Assembly: GCA_021800275.1 (NCBI GenBank)
Contig: JAJYZB010000001.1
Coordinates: 124,001 to 188,000 of the forward strand
Source of the DNA: a bacterium
GTDB taxonomy: Bacteria; Vulcanimicrobiota; JABDET01
Length of the DNA stretch: 64,000 bases
Reading direction: 5' to 3'
Of this stretch, positions 33,361 to 42,168 are shown piece after piece. Position 1 is the stretch's first letter; each line of letters begins with the position of its first letter. A program made the translations under genes and the position numbers. A model generated the notes under the pieces. That model did not search any database and had not been told where the DNA came from. It was given only the letters and a program-made list of their open reading frames with translations.

Positions 33361-34653
33361 ATGAGCGAAAAAGCGACCCCCTTTAAACTTTACCCCTGGG
33401 TCTTCATCAGCGCAGCCGTTGTCTTATGCCTTCTGCTGTATGTTTTCCACCTCCCTTTTGCGCACGCAAAAAGCTTCGTTCTTTTTTCAGGACTGGCTGT
33501 TCTGATGGAATTCTGGGAAATCCAGCTGCCCAAATTCCCTAAAATCACAGTGGGAGATGCCCTGTATATCGCCAGTTTGTTTTTGTTTCCTCTCCCTCTG
33601 GTTTTAGGAATCGCCTGCATTGGAAAAATCGGAAAACTGGCTTATCTGAGAACCACTGACTCCCTGGAACTTCTCATTCTGACTCGAAGACTTGTGCTGC
33701 TGAGTTTGTCTGCCTTGTACTTTAAATTTTCCCAACTTTATGGGGCTTTTATTCACCCCCCTCATGTCAGCGCTCTGCAGCAGATTTCTCTCCTGTCCCA
33801 CCAAATCATAATCTTAGTCATCTGGATCGCGATTTATTCATTCGGACAATTTTTTCTTCTGCATTTCGAAAGAATGTTTACGCGTGGCACGACCCACCTC
33901 TCTTTAAACTGGAAAAACTTAAAAAATCTCTTTTTATCCAATGCCCTTTTAATTTTTCCCTTAGGCATTTTAATTTATATCCTTTACTCTCTGCAGTCTT
34001 CTCCTCTCCCCTACCCCCTCATCCTCCTCGTCCCCTCACTTTTAATCATTTACCGATCCATCAAAAATTACACCGAAAGCCTTGAAGCAGCCAAATCCAC
34101 AGTAGAAGCCCTGGCAGATGCCGTTGACAAAAGACTGGATTTCACCCATGATCATTCCCCCAATGTCTCTGACCTCTCGAAAAAAATAGCCCTGCAGCTC
34201 GGATTGAGCGATGAAGAAACCGAACTTCTGGTGCGCGCAGCCAAAATTCACAACCTCGGAAAAGTCGGAATCGCCGATCGCATTTTGAACAAACCTGACA
34301 GCTTGACAGAAGAAGAATTTAAAGCCATCAAAAAACATCCTGAAATCGGAGCCAAAGTCGCAGGGCAGCTTTCCATTTATGAACAGGAAGTCGAAATTAT
34401 TCGAAGCCACCATGAACATTTTGACGGATCCGGCTATCCTAAAGGATTAAAAGGAGAAGAAATCCCCCTGGGCGCCCGAATCCTCGGTGTAGCAGACGCT
34501 TATGAAGCCATGATCTCAGAGCGCCCCTATCGGAAAGCCTTCAGCAGAGAAGAAGCGATTCAGGAGATACAACTGAGCTCAGGAACAAAGTTCGACCCCC
34601 ATGTAGTCAGAGCTTTTGCAAAAGCTCTGGAAGAGGAAAAGTCGCGCGCGTAA
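33361..34653 (+). CDS. Membrane HD-GYP-domain protein with altered HD motif
   Basis: A protein of 430 residues. The N-terminal half has about six to seven membrane helices (VFISAAVVLCLLLYVFHL, LYIASLFLFPLPLVLGIACI, IILVIWIAIYSFGQFFLL and others). The C-terminal half (from about 245) is an HD-GYP domain: HSPNVSDLSKKIALQLGL, AAKIHNLGKVGIADRILNKP, the HHE region RSHHEHFDGSGYPKGL and VADAYEAMISERPYRKA. HD-GYPs hydrolyse cyclic di-GMP. The signature HD is HN here (CAC AAC), which removes a metal-ligand Asp, while GYP and the other His remain. Activity may be lost or changed. The RBS is weak. Confidence 0.85.
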   Translation: MSEKATPFKLYPWVFISAAVVLCLLLYVFHLPFAHAKSFVLFSGLAVLMEFWEIQLPKFPKITVGDALYIASLFLFPLPLVLGIACIGKIGKLAYLRTTDSLELLILTRRLVLLSLSALYFKFSQLYGAFIHPPHVSALQQISLLSHQIIILVIWIAIYSFGQFFLLHFERMFTRGTTHLSLNWKNLKNLFLSNALLIFPLGILIYILYSLQSSPLPYPLILLVPSLLIIYRSIKNYTESLEAAKSTVEALADAVDKRLDFTHDHSPNVSDLSKKIALQLGLSDEETELLVRAAKIHNLGKVGIADRILNKPDSLTEEEFKAIKKHPEIGAKVAGQLSIYEQEVEIIRSHHEHFDGSGYPKGLKGEEIPLGARILGVADAYEAMISERPYRKAFSREEAIQEIQLSSGTKFDPHVVRAFAKALEEEKSRA

Positions 34654-34657
34654 AGAA

Positions 34658-37600
34658 ATGAAAAAGTCAAAAATGGAACCCAGAAATCAATTTATTTATG
34701 GTTTTCAAGAACTAGACTTTCCTGCCAATACCGGATGCGAAGTTTCAATAAAAATTTTATTTTTTAAATTGACTTTCATCATCACGGGAATTTCATTGCT
34801 CAAATTTAGAGAAAAAAAGTTTATAAACTCTTTTTCTCTATCAGTAAAGATGACCTCTGGCTTTAAGCAGGATTTCCTATCTATAATTTTCAGTAAATTA
34901 TTCAATATGTTTCTCCCTACCCCGAAATTTCATGTGCAGCCTCAAAAAAATCTTATATTTCTGGGAGGAGATTTGTGGGAAGCTAAAGATGATGATTCTG
35001 CCTTTCTGATTGATTTAAACAACTTCCCATCAAGCTATTACACTCTGCAAGCTAACATAAATCTCGATTCCGACTTAAAAACCAATAAACTATCCAAACT
35101 TAATCCTAAAATCATTCTTGAAAAAGAAGACAAATCATGTATAGATAGCAATGCTATTTTTTCAAGTTTCTGGAAAGAAAAACTAAGCGCTCATTTTTTT
35201 ATTCCTGAAGGAACCCAAAAAATCTATTTTTACCCAATTGGTAAACCAACAAAATTCCATCTAAAAGCGCTTAAATTATTCTATAAACAAGAATCCGAAC
35301 CCAATAAATTCCTGAATTATCTTCCGAAACTCACCTCAGAAAGCTTAATTGTAAAAGAAACACCGTGCAGCAACAATAACAAAGCCGCCCTACCAACCAG
35401 GACGGAAAAAAACAAAATTGCGGTTGTTATAGGAATGCACAGAAGCGGTACTTCTCTGGTGAGTAGAATTCTCAATATTGGAGACTATTACTTGGGAGAT
35501 GAAGATGAATTATTAGAACCTGACTTTGACAACGAGAAAGGATTTTGGGAAAACAAAAACTTTATGAGAATTAACGAAAGAATTCTCATGACTTTTCAAG
35601 GAGATTGGGACAAGATTCCCGATTTTCCAAAAGATTGGCTGTCTCAAAAAGAAATCTCGGTTCTAGCAAGTAAAGCAGAAGAAATGGTAAAAAAATTTGC
35701 TCAATACCAACGGTGGGGATGGAAAGATCCACGAACCACGATAACCCTTCCATTTTGGAAAAGAATAATCGCAGAAGTTTTCCCTGAATCTCAAATTTAT
35801 TATATTCTCTGCATCAGAAACCCAATAGATGTCGCAAAATCTCTTCAAAAAAGAAACAATATGACTTTAAATCAAGGCTCTCTGCTGTGGGAGGAATACA
35901 CAAAAAAAGCAATTCAATACACAGCCAACGAAAAGCGAATTTTCGTAAATTATGAAAATTTCTTTTATCATCCTGAAGCTGAAATAAAAAAAATCGATGA
36001 CTTTCTCATGGACTTCTGGACCCCTGATCAATATGCCGCATCCATAAATTTTATTGATCAGAAAATAAGACATCAAAACTCATCTTATCTGGATTTGTTT
36101 GAAAACGATGAAATACCTGAATCTTCTAAGCTTCTATATGCTGCAGTTTTAGAGGGAGAAAATTTAGTGAAACTCAAGGAAGAAATTAAAATTCCAGTCA
36201 CAATTTCTCATTCCTGCTATCCTCCAATCCTTGACGACAATCACCCTCAAAAGGCACCTAATGGCAATAAAGTAACTGCTGTGGTTGAACGACTCTTGAG
36301 CAAAATAAAAGAAAATAAAACCGTTAAAAATAAGAAATTGAGCAGTTCCTTAAAACGAGATGAAAAAATGTTGTTTCGTTTTTTTACCCAAAAAAAATAT
36401 GAAGAAGCATTAAAAACCGGAAATAAAATTTTACAGGAATCATGGCTCAAATTTCAAAATGGAGACCAGGGGGCTATTCGAAAAGCCAACGAAGTCGTCA
36501 ATAAAATAATAAAAAATATTGCTGCAGAGTTAGAACTCCGAAAAAAGTTACCCATTTTATCTTCCTCTCCAAATTCTGAAAACAAAATAAAACTTGCTTT
36601 TATTAAAGGTGGAGTGGTTCCTAATGATGGACCAACTATGGTTCTGCTGAGCTTCTGCAGAAACTACGATAAGAATAAGTTTTCTCTCAAAGTTTATGAC
36701 ACCTATCCCCCTGAGTTAAGTCGATTTCCAAACTATCCTTTGTTCGAATTAAACAGATGGAAAATCCCTTACTTTTCATCTGATTTCTCTGATATATTGG
36801 ACAGAACAGAAGAAATCGTGACAGAAATCCAACAAAATAACACAGATATCACAGTTATTTTTGGATCAATGATGGATATTCCGTGCAGATTAATTGCCTG
36901 CTGCAAACCAGCAAAAGTAGTGTTTCATTATGATTTAATGCAAGATACTGGGCTCATTGATGTTTTCGATCTGGTCATTGCAACAGAAAAAAATCAACTT
37001 GAAAGGCATACTGATAAAAAAGTCTCTTGTTACATTCAAGGGGAACCTTCAGACATCAAAAGTCGAATAGAAGAATGTAATAGCAATGGCTTAATGATTC
37101 AAAAATGCTGCCTGGGGTTTAAACAGGATTCTACTATTCTAGGAACTTTTGGACGCTTAACTAAAATTACCAACCCTGCTTTTCTTACAATGCTCGCCGA
37201 ACTACTGAGAGAGTTTCCGCAAACTTGCTATATAACTGCTGGACCAGGAACAGCAGAAGAAATAAATGAAATCCGTAAACTAGAAGCATCTTTTCCTTCG
37301 AGAGTAAAATATTTAGGTAATATTGGCTACCTTGAAGCGAACCTGCTGCTTTTGCTGGACATTTACCTGAATTCTTTCCCACTCCCAGGAGGACAATCCT
37401 TTGTTAATGCTCTGGGAGCAGGCCTGCCAGCTATCAGTATGCCCTCAAAAGGGGGAATTCCTATGGGAAACACTTTCAGCGATGATATTGAGGGATATCC
37501 ACAGTTTCCCTCAGGAAAATTAGAAGATGCATACACAGCATTCGCTAAAAGAGCAGTAAAAGAAGTGGAATTTAGAAATGAACTAAAGAAAATTTGCAGC

Positions 37601-37714
37601 GATTACTTTAAAAAATATCTGGATGCAGAACTTAGGGTCCCAGTTTATGAAGAGAAATGGGTAGAAGTTTTGGAAACAAAAATAAAAAAAATGAAAGTCA
37701 ATGTCTGCATCTAA
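34658..37714 (+). CDS. Fused sulfotransferase-glycosyltransferase (surface glycan)
   Basis: A multidomain protein of 1018 residues starting at ATG 34658, just after the HD-GYP stop; the track start at 34616 lies inside that gene. Residues 1-230 form a beta-rich module of unknown role. Residues about 255-470 are a sulfotransferase with PAPS P-loop VVIGMHRSGTSLVSRIL, WGWKDPRTT and YILCIRNPIDVA. Residues about 640-1010 are a GT-B glycosyltransferase: LGTFGRLTKITNPAFL, CYITAGPGTAEE and NSFPLPGGQSFVNALGAGLP. It overlaps the next gene by 14 nt. Fusion suggests sulfation and glycosylation of one surface polymer. AT-rich codon use is typical of such islands. Confidence 0.8.
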   Translation: MKKSKMEPRNQFIYGFQELDFPANTGCEVSIKILFFKLTFIITGISLLKFREKKFINSFSLSVKMTSGFKQDFLSIIFSKLFNMFLPTPKFHVQPQKNLIFLGGDLWEAKDDDSAFLIDLNNFPSSYYTLQANINLDSDLKTNKLSKLNPKIILEKEDKSCIDSNAIFSSFWKEKLSAHFFIPEGTQKIYFYPIGKPTKFHLKALKLFYKQESEPNKFLNYLPKLTSESLIVKETPCSNNNKAALPTRTEKNKIAVVIGMHRSGTSLVSRILNIGDYYLGDEDELLEPDFDNEKGFWENKNFMRINERILMTFQGDWDKIPDFPKDWLSQKEISVLASKAEEMVKKFAQYQRWGWKDPRTTITLPFWKRIIAEVFPESQIYYILCIRNPIDVAKSLQKRNNMTLNQGSLLWEEYTKKAIQYTANEKRIFVNYENFFYHPEAEIKKIDDFLMDFWTPDQYAASINFIDQKIRHQNSSYLDLFENDEIPESSKLLYAAVLEGENLVKLKEEIKIPVTISHSCYPPILDDNHPQKAPNGNKVTAVVERLLSKIKENKTVKNKKLSSSLKRDEKMLFRFFTQKKYEEALKTGNKILQESWLKFQNGDQGAIRKANEVVNKIIKNIAAELELRKKLPILSSSPNSENKIKLAFIKGGVVPNDGPTMVLLSFCRNYDKNKFSLKVYDTYPPELSRFPNYPLFELNRWKIPYFSSDFSDILDRTEEIVTEIQQNNTDITVIFGSMMDIPCRLIACCKPAKVVFHYDLMQDTGLIDVFDLVIATEKNQLERHTDKKVSCYIQGEPSDIKSRIEECNSNGLMIQKCCLGFKQDSTILGTFGRLTKITNPAFLTMLAELLREFPQTCYITAGPGTAEEINEIRKLEASFPSRVKYLGNIGYLEANLLLLLDIYLNSFPLPGGQSFVNALGAGLPAISMPSKGGIPMGNTFSDDIEGYPQFPSGKLEDAYTAFAKRAVKEVEFRNELKKICSDYFKKYLDAELRVPVYEEKWVEVLETKIKKMKVNVCI

Positions 37715-39350
37715 GTTAATCAGTATTTTGGTCCCTGTCTATAATACAAAACCCAACCTACTGATTGACATGATCGAATCAGTTATTCATCAGACTTCTG
37801 ACCAGTGGGAATTGTGCCTGGTCAATGATGGATCCAAAGCACCATTGGTTGACTGCATTATAAAATATTATAGAGATAAAATTAATATCGAACAAGGAAA
37901 AAGTAAAATAAAATATTTTAATCTTGACTTCAACCATGGAATTGCCATCGCATCAAACGTCTGCCTATCCATGGCTGAAGGTGATTTCTGCGGTCTGCTC
38001 GATCATGATGACTGCCTGGAACACACTGCTGTAGAAAAAGTTATGGCACTGTTCAATGGAAGTGAAGAAATTGATCTTGTTTACACAGATGAAGATCAGA
38101 TAGATGAAAAAGGGGAATGCTCCAATCCCATATATAAAACTGACTTCGGATTAGAATCGGTTTTACACTGGATGTTCCTTAATCATTTCCTCGTTATTCG
38201 AACGGATATTCTAAAAAAAATCGGTGGTTTTTCTATTTACTCAAACCGATGTCCTGACAATGACCTGGTTTATAAAATTCTAGAACGAACCAATAAAGTC
38301 CACCATTTAAAAGAAATATTATATCATTGGCGTCTGACAGAAACTTCAAGCAGCATGAAAACCAATAAAACCGCAATCATTGAAGATTCTTTATCAGGTC
38401 TCAACCGCTATTTATCAAGAAATGGGAAATCTGCAACGGCCAGTCAGCCAGATAGCGCGGTAAAATATAATGTAGGATTTTTCCAGACAAGTCTAAAAAA
38501 AATCGAAGAAGAACATATTTCCAACCTGCGTAAGAACACAAATATAGTAATACTGCATAATGGAAATTCTACTGACCTTATGAGAATGACACAATATTTT
38601 TATACTTTTTTTAAAATGAAAGTGTATGCTGTTATTTCATACAAAAAAGTGTTATGCGATTTGCAAAGCACTGTGTCAGAATACTACGATATTTTAAATG
38701 AGGAGGCAACCACGATTGCCCAAATTATTAATTCTAGCGGCAAACCCTTTACCCTGATCATGTCTGATCTCTTATTTTTTAAAAACCATGATTGGGTTAA
38801 AGAAATCCTTTACTGGAAAAATCAACACGGAGTCGCTGCGGTGACCGGTAAACTCTTAAAAAACGAACAACTCCTTGACTCTGCTGGACTAACGGTCCAA
38901 AGCGACTTCCCTTATTTCTTAAAAATCTTGAATTCTTCTAATACTGACACCGTCCTCTACCATCACTGCGCGAATAGAACAAGAAATATTTCAATAGCCT
39001 CTAAAGACTTGATTTTCCTAAGCAACGACTGTATAAAAGAGATAGGAGGGATACGACATTCACTATTCCCCAACGAGTATTACATCAGCGACTTATGCTT
39101 AAGATTTATCCAATCCAATTATCGTATCGTTTATTCACCTTATATTCAAGCACAATATCTAGATTCCAATATTTTTACCCGAGAAACAGAGAAACTATTT
39201 CATGAAGGAGAACTTTTTTTCTCTGAATGGCAAAAGTTTGTCGATCCCTATTTCCCGAATATCAACATGAACTCAAATCATAACTCCCAAACAATGACCT
39301 CCAAAAAGCAGTATTCCATTCTAAACTCTTGTGGGGCCTCGCTAACTTGA
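37701..39350 (+). CDS. GT2-family glycosyltransferase
   Basis: A protein of 549 residues. The N-terminal GT-A domain (1-240) has ISILVPVYNTKPNLLIDMI, CLVNDGSKAPLV, the DxD-like metal site LLDHDDCLE and YTDEDQIDEKGE, typical of the family that uses nucleotide-sugars for cell-surface polysaccharide. The C-terminal 300 residues resemble a second GT-A-like fold without clear DxD (DLLFFKNHDWVKEILYW, VAAVTGKLLKNEQLLDSAGL), possibly inactive. It overlaps the upstream fusion gene by 14 nt and the next gene by a TTGA start/stop, implying coupled translation. Confidence 0.85.
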   Translation: MSASKLISILVPVYNTKPNLLIDMIESVIHQTSDQWELCLVNDGSKAPLVDCIIKYYRDKINIEQGKSKIKYFNLDFNHGIAIASNVCLSMAEGDFCGLLDHDDCLEHTAVEKVMALFNGSEEIDLVYTDEDQIDEKGECSNPIYKTDFGLESVLHWMFLNHFLVIRTDILKKIGGFSIYSNRCPDNDLVYKILERTNKVHHLKEILYHWRLTETSSSMKTNKTAIIEDSLSGLNRYLSRNGKSATASQPDSAVKYNVGFFQTSLKKIEEEHISNLRKNTNIVILHNGNSTDLMRMTQYFYTFFKMKVYAVISYKKVLCDLQSTVSEYYDILNEEATTIAQIINSSGKPFTLIMSDLLFFKNHDWVKEILYWKNQHGVAAVTGKLLKNEQLLDSAGLTVQSDFPYFLKILNSSNTDTVLYHHCANRTRNISIASKDLIFLSNDCIKEIGGIRHSLFPNEYYISDLCLRFIQSNYRIVYSPYIQAQYLDSNIFTRETEKLFHEGELFFSEWQKFVDPYFPNINMNSNHNSQTMTSKKQYSILNSCGASLT

Positions 39351-39958
39351 ACAGTAAAATTTTAATTATTACAGGAAGTGAGGACCAAGGGGTTTCATGT
39401 CTGGCTAAATTGCTCAAAACTCAGGATATTTATTTTGGAAAAAAAGAATTCTTTCCCCCAGGAGATGGGAATCTTGAAGGATTCTGGGGACACATGAGTT
39501 TTCTTTCCATTAACACAAAACTTTTAGAAACTTTTCATGGAAGCTGGGATAACCCACCAATCTTACCAGAAAACTGGGAAAAAAATGAAACTCTAAAAAT
39601 GATTGAAAAACACGCAGAGAAATTAATCGAACAGTTCATTGATAAACCGCTGTGGGGCTGGAATGACTCTCGAACATCTTTATTTTTACCTTTTTGGAGA
39701 AACATTATCGTGAAAACTATTCCGAATGCAGAAATTTTTAGTATAATTTGTATTAGAAGACCGTGGGATGCTGCAGCTTATTTTGAAAATCATCACAACT
39801 TCGATACGGATAAAAGTATAAAATTATGGATCAGATACACTTATGATTCCTTAATTTACACAAAAAAAACGAGAAAACTTTTTATCGAATATGAATCTTT
39901 AACCCAAAAACCTCAGGATGAAATAGAAAGAATACATCATCTTTTAAAGGAGCTCTAA
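39347..39958 (+). CDS. Degenerate sulfotransferase-like protein
   Basis: A protein of 203 residues starting at TTG 39347, which overlaps the TGA of the preceding gene (TTGA). It aligns well with the sulfotransferase domain of the 34658 protein: WGWNDSRTSLFLPFWRNII against WGWKDPRTTITLPFWKRII. However, the P-loop GMHRSGTS has become GSEDQGVS and the Lys of WGWKD is Asn. PAPS binding is therefore doubtful. It looks like a duplicated and decayed domain that may keep a structural or substrate-binding role, or is on the way to loss. It is 1 nt from the aminotransferase gene. Confidence 0.72.
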   Translation: MNSKILIITGSEDQGVSCLAKLLKTQDIYFGKKEFFPPGDGNLEGFWGHMSFLSINTKLLETFHGSWDNPPILPENWEKNETLKMIEKHAEKLIEQFIDKPLWGWNDSRTSLFLPFWRNIIVKTIPNAEIFSIICIRRPWDAAAYFENHHNFDTDKSIKLWIRYTYDSLIYTKKTRKLFIEYESLTQKPQDEIERIHHLLKEL

Positions 39959-39959
39959 A

Positions 39960-41162
39960 ATGAAAAACCAGGAAATTCCATTTTTTAAACCCACGATAGA
40001 GAAAGAGGAAATAGAAGAAGTTGTCAACACGCTCAAAACCGGCTGGATAGGACAAGGACCTAAATGTGAACAATTTGAACTTAATTTTCGAAACTATATA
40101 GGAACAGATTATGCCGTTTCTGTAAGTTCCTGCACTGCAGGCTTACATCTCTCCCTGATCGCTCTCGGTATTGGACGAGGTGATGAAGTCATAACAACTC
40201 CTTTGACATTCTGTTCCACAGCAAACGCAATTGTCCATGCAGGGGCCACTCCTATTTTCTGCGATATTGAACCAAAAACTCTAACGATTGACCCTGAAAA
40301 AATAGAAGAAAAAATCACCCAAAAAACAAAAGCTATTATCCCTGTCCATCTTTACGGCTATCCAGCAGAAATGACCAAAATCCTAAAAATTGCTAAAAAA
40401 TACAATCTTTATGTTGTGGAAGACGCAGCGCATGCGGTTGAAACTGTCTATCACAACCAAAAAATTGGAGCCATCGGCGACACAGCAGTATTCAGCTTTT
40501 ATGCTTCTAAAAACATAACCACAGGAGAAGGGGGGATGATTACTACAAATAATGAAGCAGTCGCTGAAAAACTGAAAATCCTTAGGCTGCATGGTCTGGA
40601 TAAAGACGCATGGAAGAGATACAAAGCAGGACAATACAAACATTATGAATGTGTCATGCCAGGTTACAAGTTTAATATGACTGACATTCAGGCTTCACTT
40701 GGAATTTGGCAGCTGAAAAAAGTAGAAAAATGGCGAAAAATGAGAAAACAAATCGTCCAAACATACAATGAGCTTTTTAACACGTTGAAAGAAGTTCAAT
40801 GTGTCGTAAGGCCAGGAGAGGATACTCCAGACAATGTAGTCCAAGCCTATCATCTTTTCCCAATAATGGTTAAAAACCCTCATGATCGCGATCACTTATT
40901 AACCTATTTACAGAGTAATGGTGTTGGAGTTGGGGTCCACTTTAAACCTGTTCACCAATATACTTACTACCAGTCAATCTTAAAAAACGAATCTTATCCA
41001 ATAGCAGAAAATGCTGGGGATCGACTGCTCTCCCTTCCTCTTTTTCCAACTTTGCATCAGGAAGACGTAAAAACCGTTTTTGAAGTTGTACAAAACTTTT
41101 TTACCAGCAAGAAACAAATTCACTTATTGAACTCAAATGCGCAAGATACTGTTAAAAAATAA
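39960..41162 (+). CDS. DegT/DnrJ/EryC1/StrS-family sugar aminotransferase
   Basis: A PLP enzyme of 400 residues that aminates a nucleotide keto-sugar (PseC/ArnB-like). IPFFKPTIEKEEIEEV and LKTGWIGQGPKCEQFE are the standard N-terminus. VVEDAAHAVE holds the PLP-binding Asp, and the catalytic Lys is in FSFYASKNITTGEGGMI. GYKFNMTDIQASLG is conserved. It would provide an amino-sugar for the glycan made by the neighbouring transferases. Other sugar-nucleotide genes (dehydratase, synthase) are absent here and must lie elsewhere. Confidence 0.92.
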   Translation: MKNQEIPFFKPTIEKEEIEEVVNTLKTGWIGQGPKCEQFELNFRNYIGTDYAVSVSSCTAGLHLSLIALGIGRGDEVITTPLTFCSTANAIVHAGATPIFCDIEPKTLTIDPEKIEEKITQKTKAIIPVHLYGYPAEMTKILKIAKKYNLYVVEDAAHAVETVYHNQKIGAIGDTAVFSFYASKNITTGEGGMITTNNEAVAEKLKILRLHGLDKDAWKRYKAGQYKHYECVMPGYKFNMTDIQASLGIWQLKKVEKWRKMRKQIVQTYNELFNTLKEVQCVVRPGEDTPDNVVQAYHLFPIMVKNPHDRDHLLTYLQSNGVGVGVHFKPVHQYTYYQSILKNESYPIAENAGDRLLSLPLFPTLHQEDVKTVFEVVQNFFTSKKQIHLLNSNAQDTVKK

Positions 41163-41264
41163 AAAAAGTGCTCCAATAAATACAATTGTACAGAAAATTC
41201 TAAAAGGTGATTCAATAGTCGCTGAGAAAACTTACACTAATGTAAAAAATAAGAGAAAGCAAGT

Positions 41265-42134
41265 TTGAAGAATCAACCTCAACATAAAGTTGTACTTATC
41301 ATTGGAATGGCGCGCAGCGGCACATCCATGATGGGAGGGGTTTTTTCCAAATTAGGAGTCTATTTAGGAGAAAGTCTCGCAGAGCCATCCCCAATGAATA
41401 AAAAAGGGTTTTTCGAAGATCAAGAAATTGTAAATTTAAACGACCAATTTCTGCTAAACCTAGGAGTGGGATGGCCTAAACCTCTTCCACTTCCTATTGG
41501 ATGGGCATCCAGCCAAAGCGCCACTGCCTACGAAGAAAAAATTCTAAAAATTATTGTAGAAAAATTCTCAAATAAACCAGTTTTTGCAATAAAAGATCCA
41601 ACAATTTCCCGTCTCCTGCCGATTTGGGTTCCTCTATTATCCAAGTTAAACATCGAACCTATATTTATCCAAATGGTGCGCAATCATTATGAAGTTTACG
41701 CCTCTATGACTTATGGAGAAGGGGGGGGAAAAAGAATAAAACCGGAACAAGCCTGTCTTTTATGGCTTCGACACAATATCGAAGGCGAGAGGTACACCAG
41801 ATGGAAAAAACGAGTTTTTGTGAAATATGATGCAGTACTAACGAATCCGCCTGAAATGATAAAAAAAATTGCTGAATTTTGTGAAATTCCTATCCCTGAT
41901 TTAAGTAACGATGAACCACTCAACTTCATTGACATCTCAATGAAACATTATAATTTCACTTCTATCCCTGTCACATTTACTTCCCCATTTTCTAATTGGT
42001 CGGATCGCATTTACAAATCTTTCCCGGACTTTGGAAATCTTCTTGACACTTCTGTTTTAGAGGAAGTCAACAACGAAATCGAAAAAATGGATCAATTTAA
42101 TTTTTTATCAGGAATATATGAGTTTCCGAAATAA
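41265..42134 (+). CDS. Sulfotransferase-family protein with intact P-loop
   Basis: A protein of 289 residues with a TTG start (MKNQPQHKVV in the track). The PAPS-binding P-loop is VVLIIGMARSGTSMMGGVFS, with AIKDPTISRLLPIW and QMVRNHYEVYASM as the 3'-phosphate-binding Arg/Ser strand. It keeps the residues lost in the 39347 protein. It lies 102 nt after the aminotransferase and 34 nt before a glycosyltransferase. Three sulfotransferase-type domains within 7 kb argue for a sulfated surface glycan. Confidence 0.83.
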   Translation: MKNQPQHKVVLIIGMARSGTSMMGGVFSKLGVYLGESLAEPSPMNKKGFFEDQEIVNLNDQFLLNLGVGWPKPLPLPIGWASSQSATAYEEKILKIIVEKFSNKPVFAIKDPTISRLLPIWVPLLSKLNIEPIFIQMVRNHYEVYASMTYGEGGGKRIKPEQACLLWLRHNIEGERYTRWKKRVFVKYDAVLTNPPEMIKKIAEFCEIPIPDLSNDEPLNFIDISMKHYNFTSIPVTFTSPFSNWSDRIYKSFPDFGNLLDTSVLEEVNNEIEKMDQFNFLSGIYEFPK

Positions 42135-42168
42135 AATGCAGCGATTCCGCAGCAGTACTTGCGTCTAG

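Noticed and set aside
34616-34657. Track start of the sulfotransferase-glycosyltransferase ORF
   Set aside because: These codons lie inside the HD-GYP gene; ATG 34658 just after its stop is a better start.
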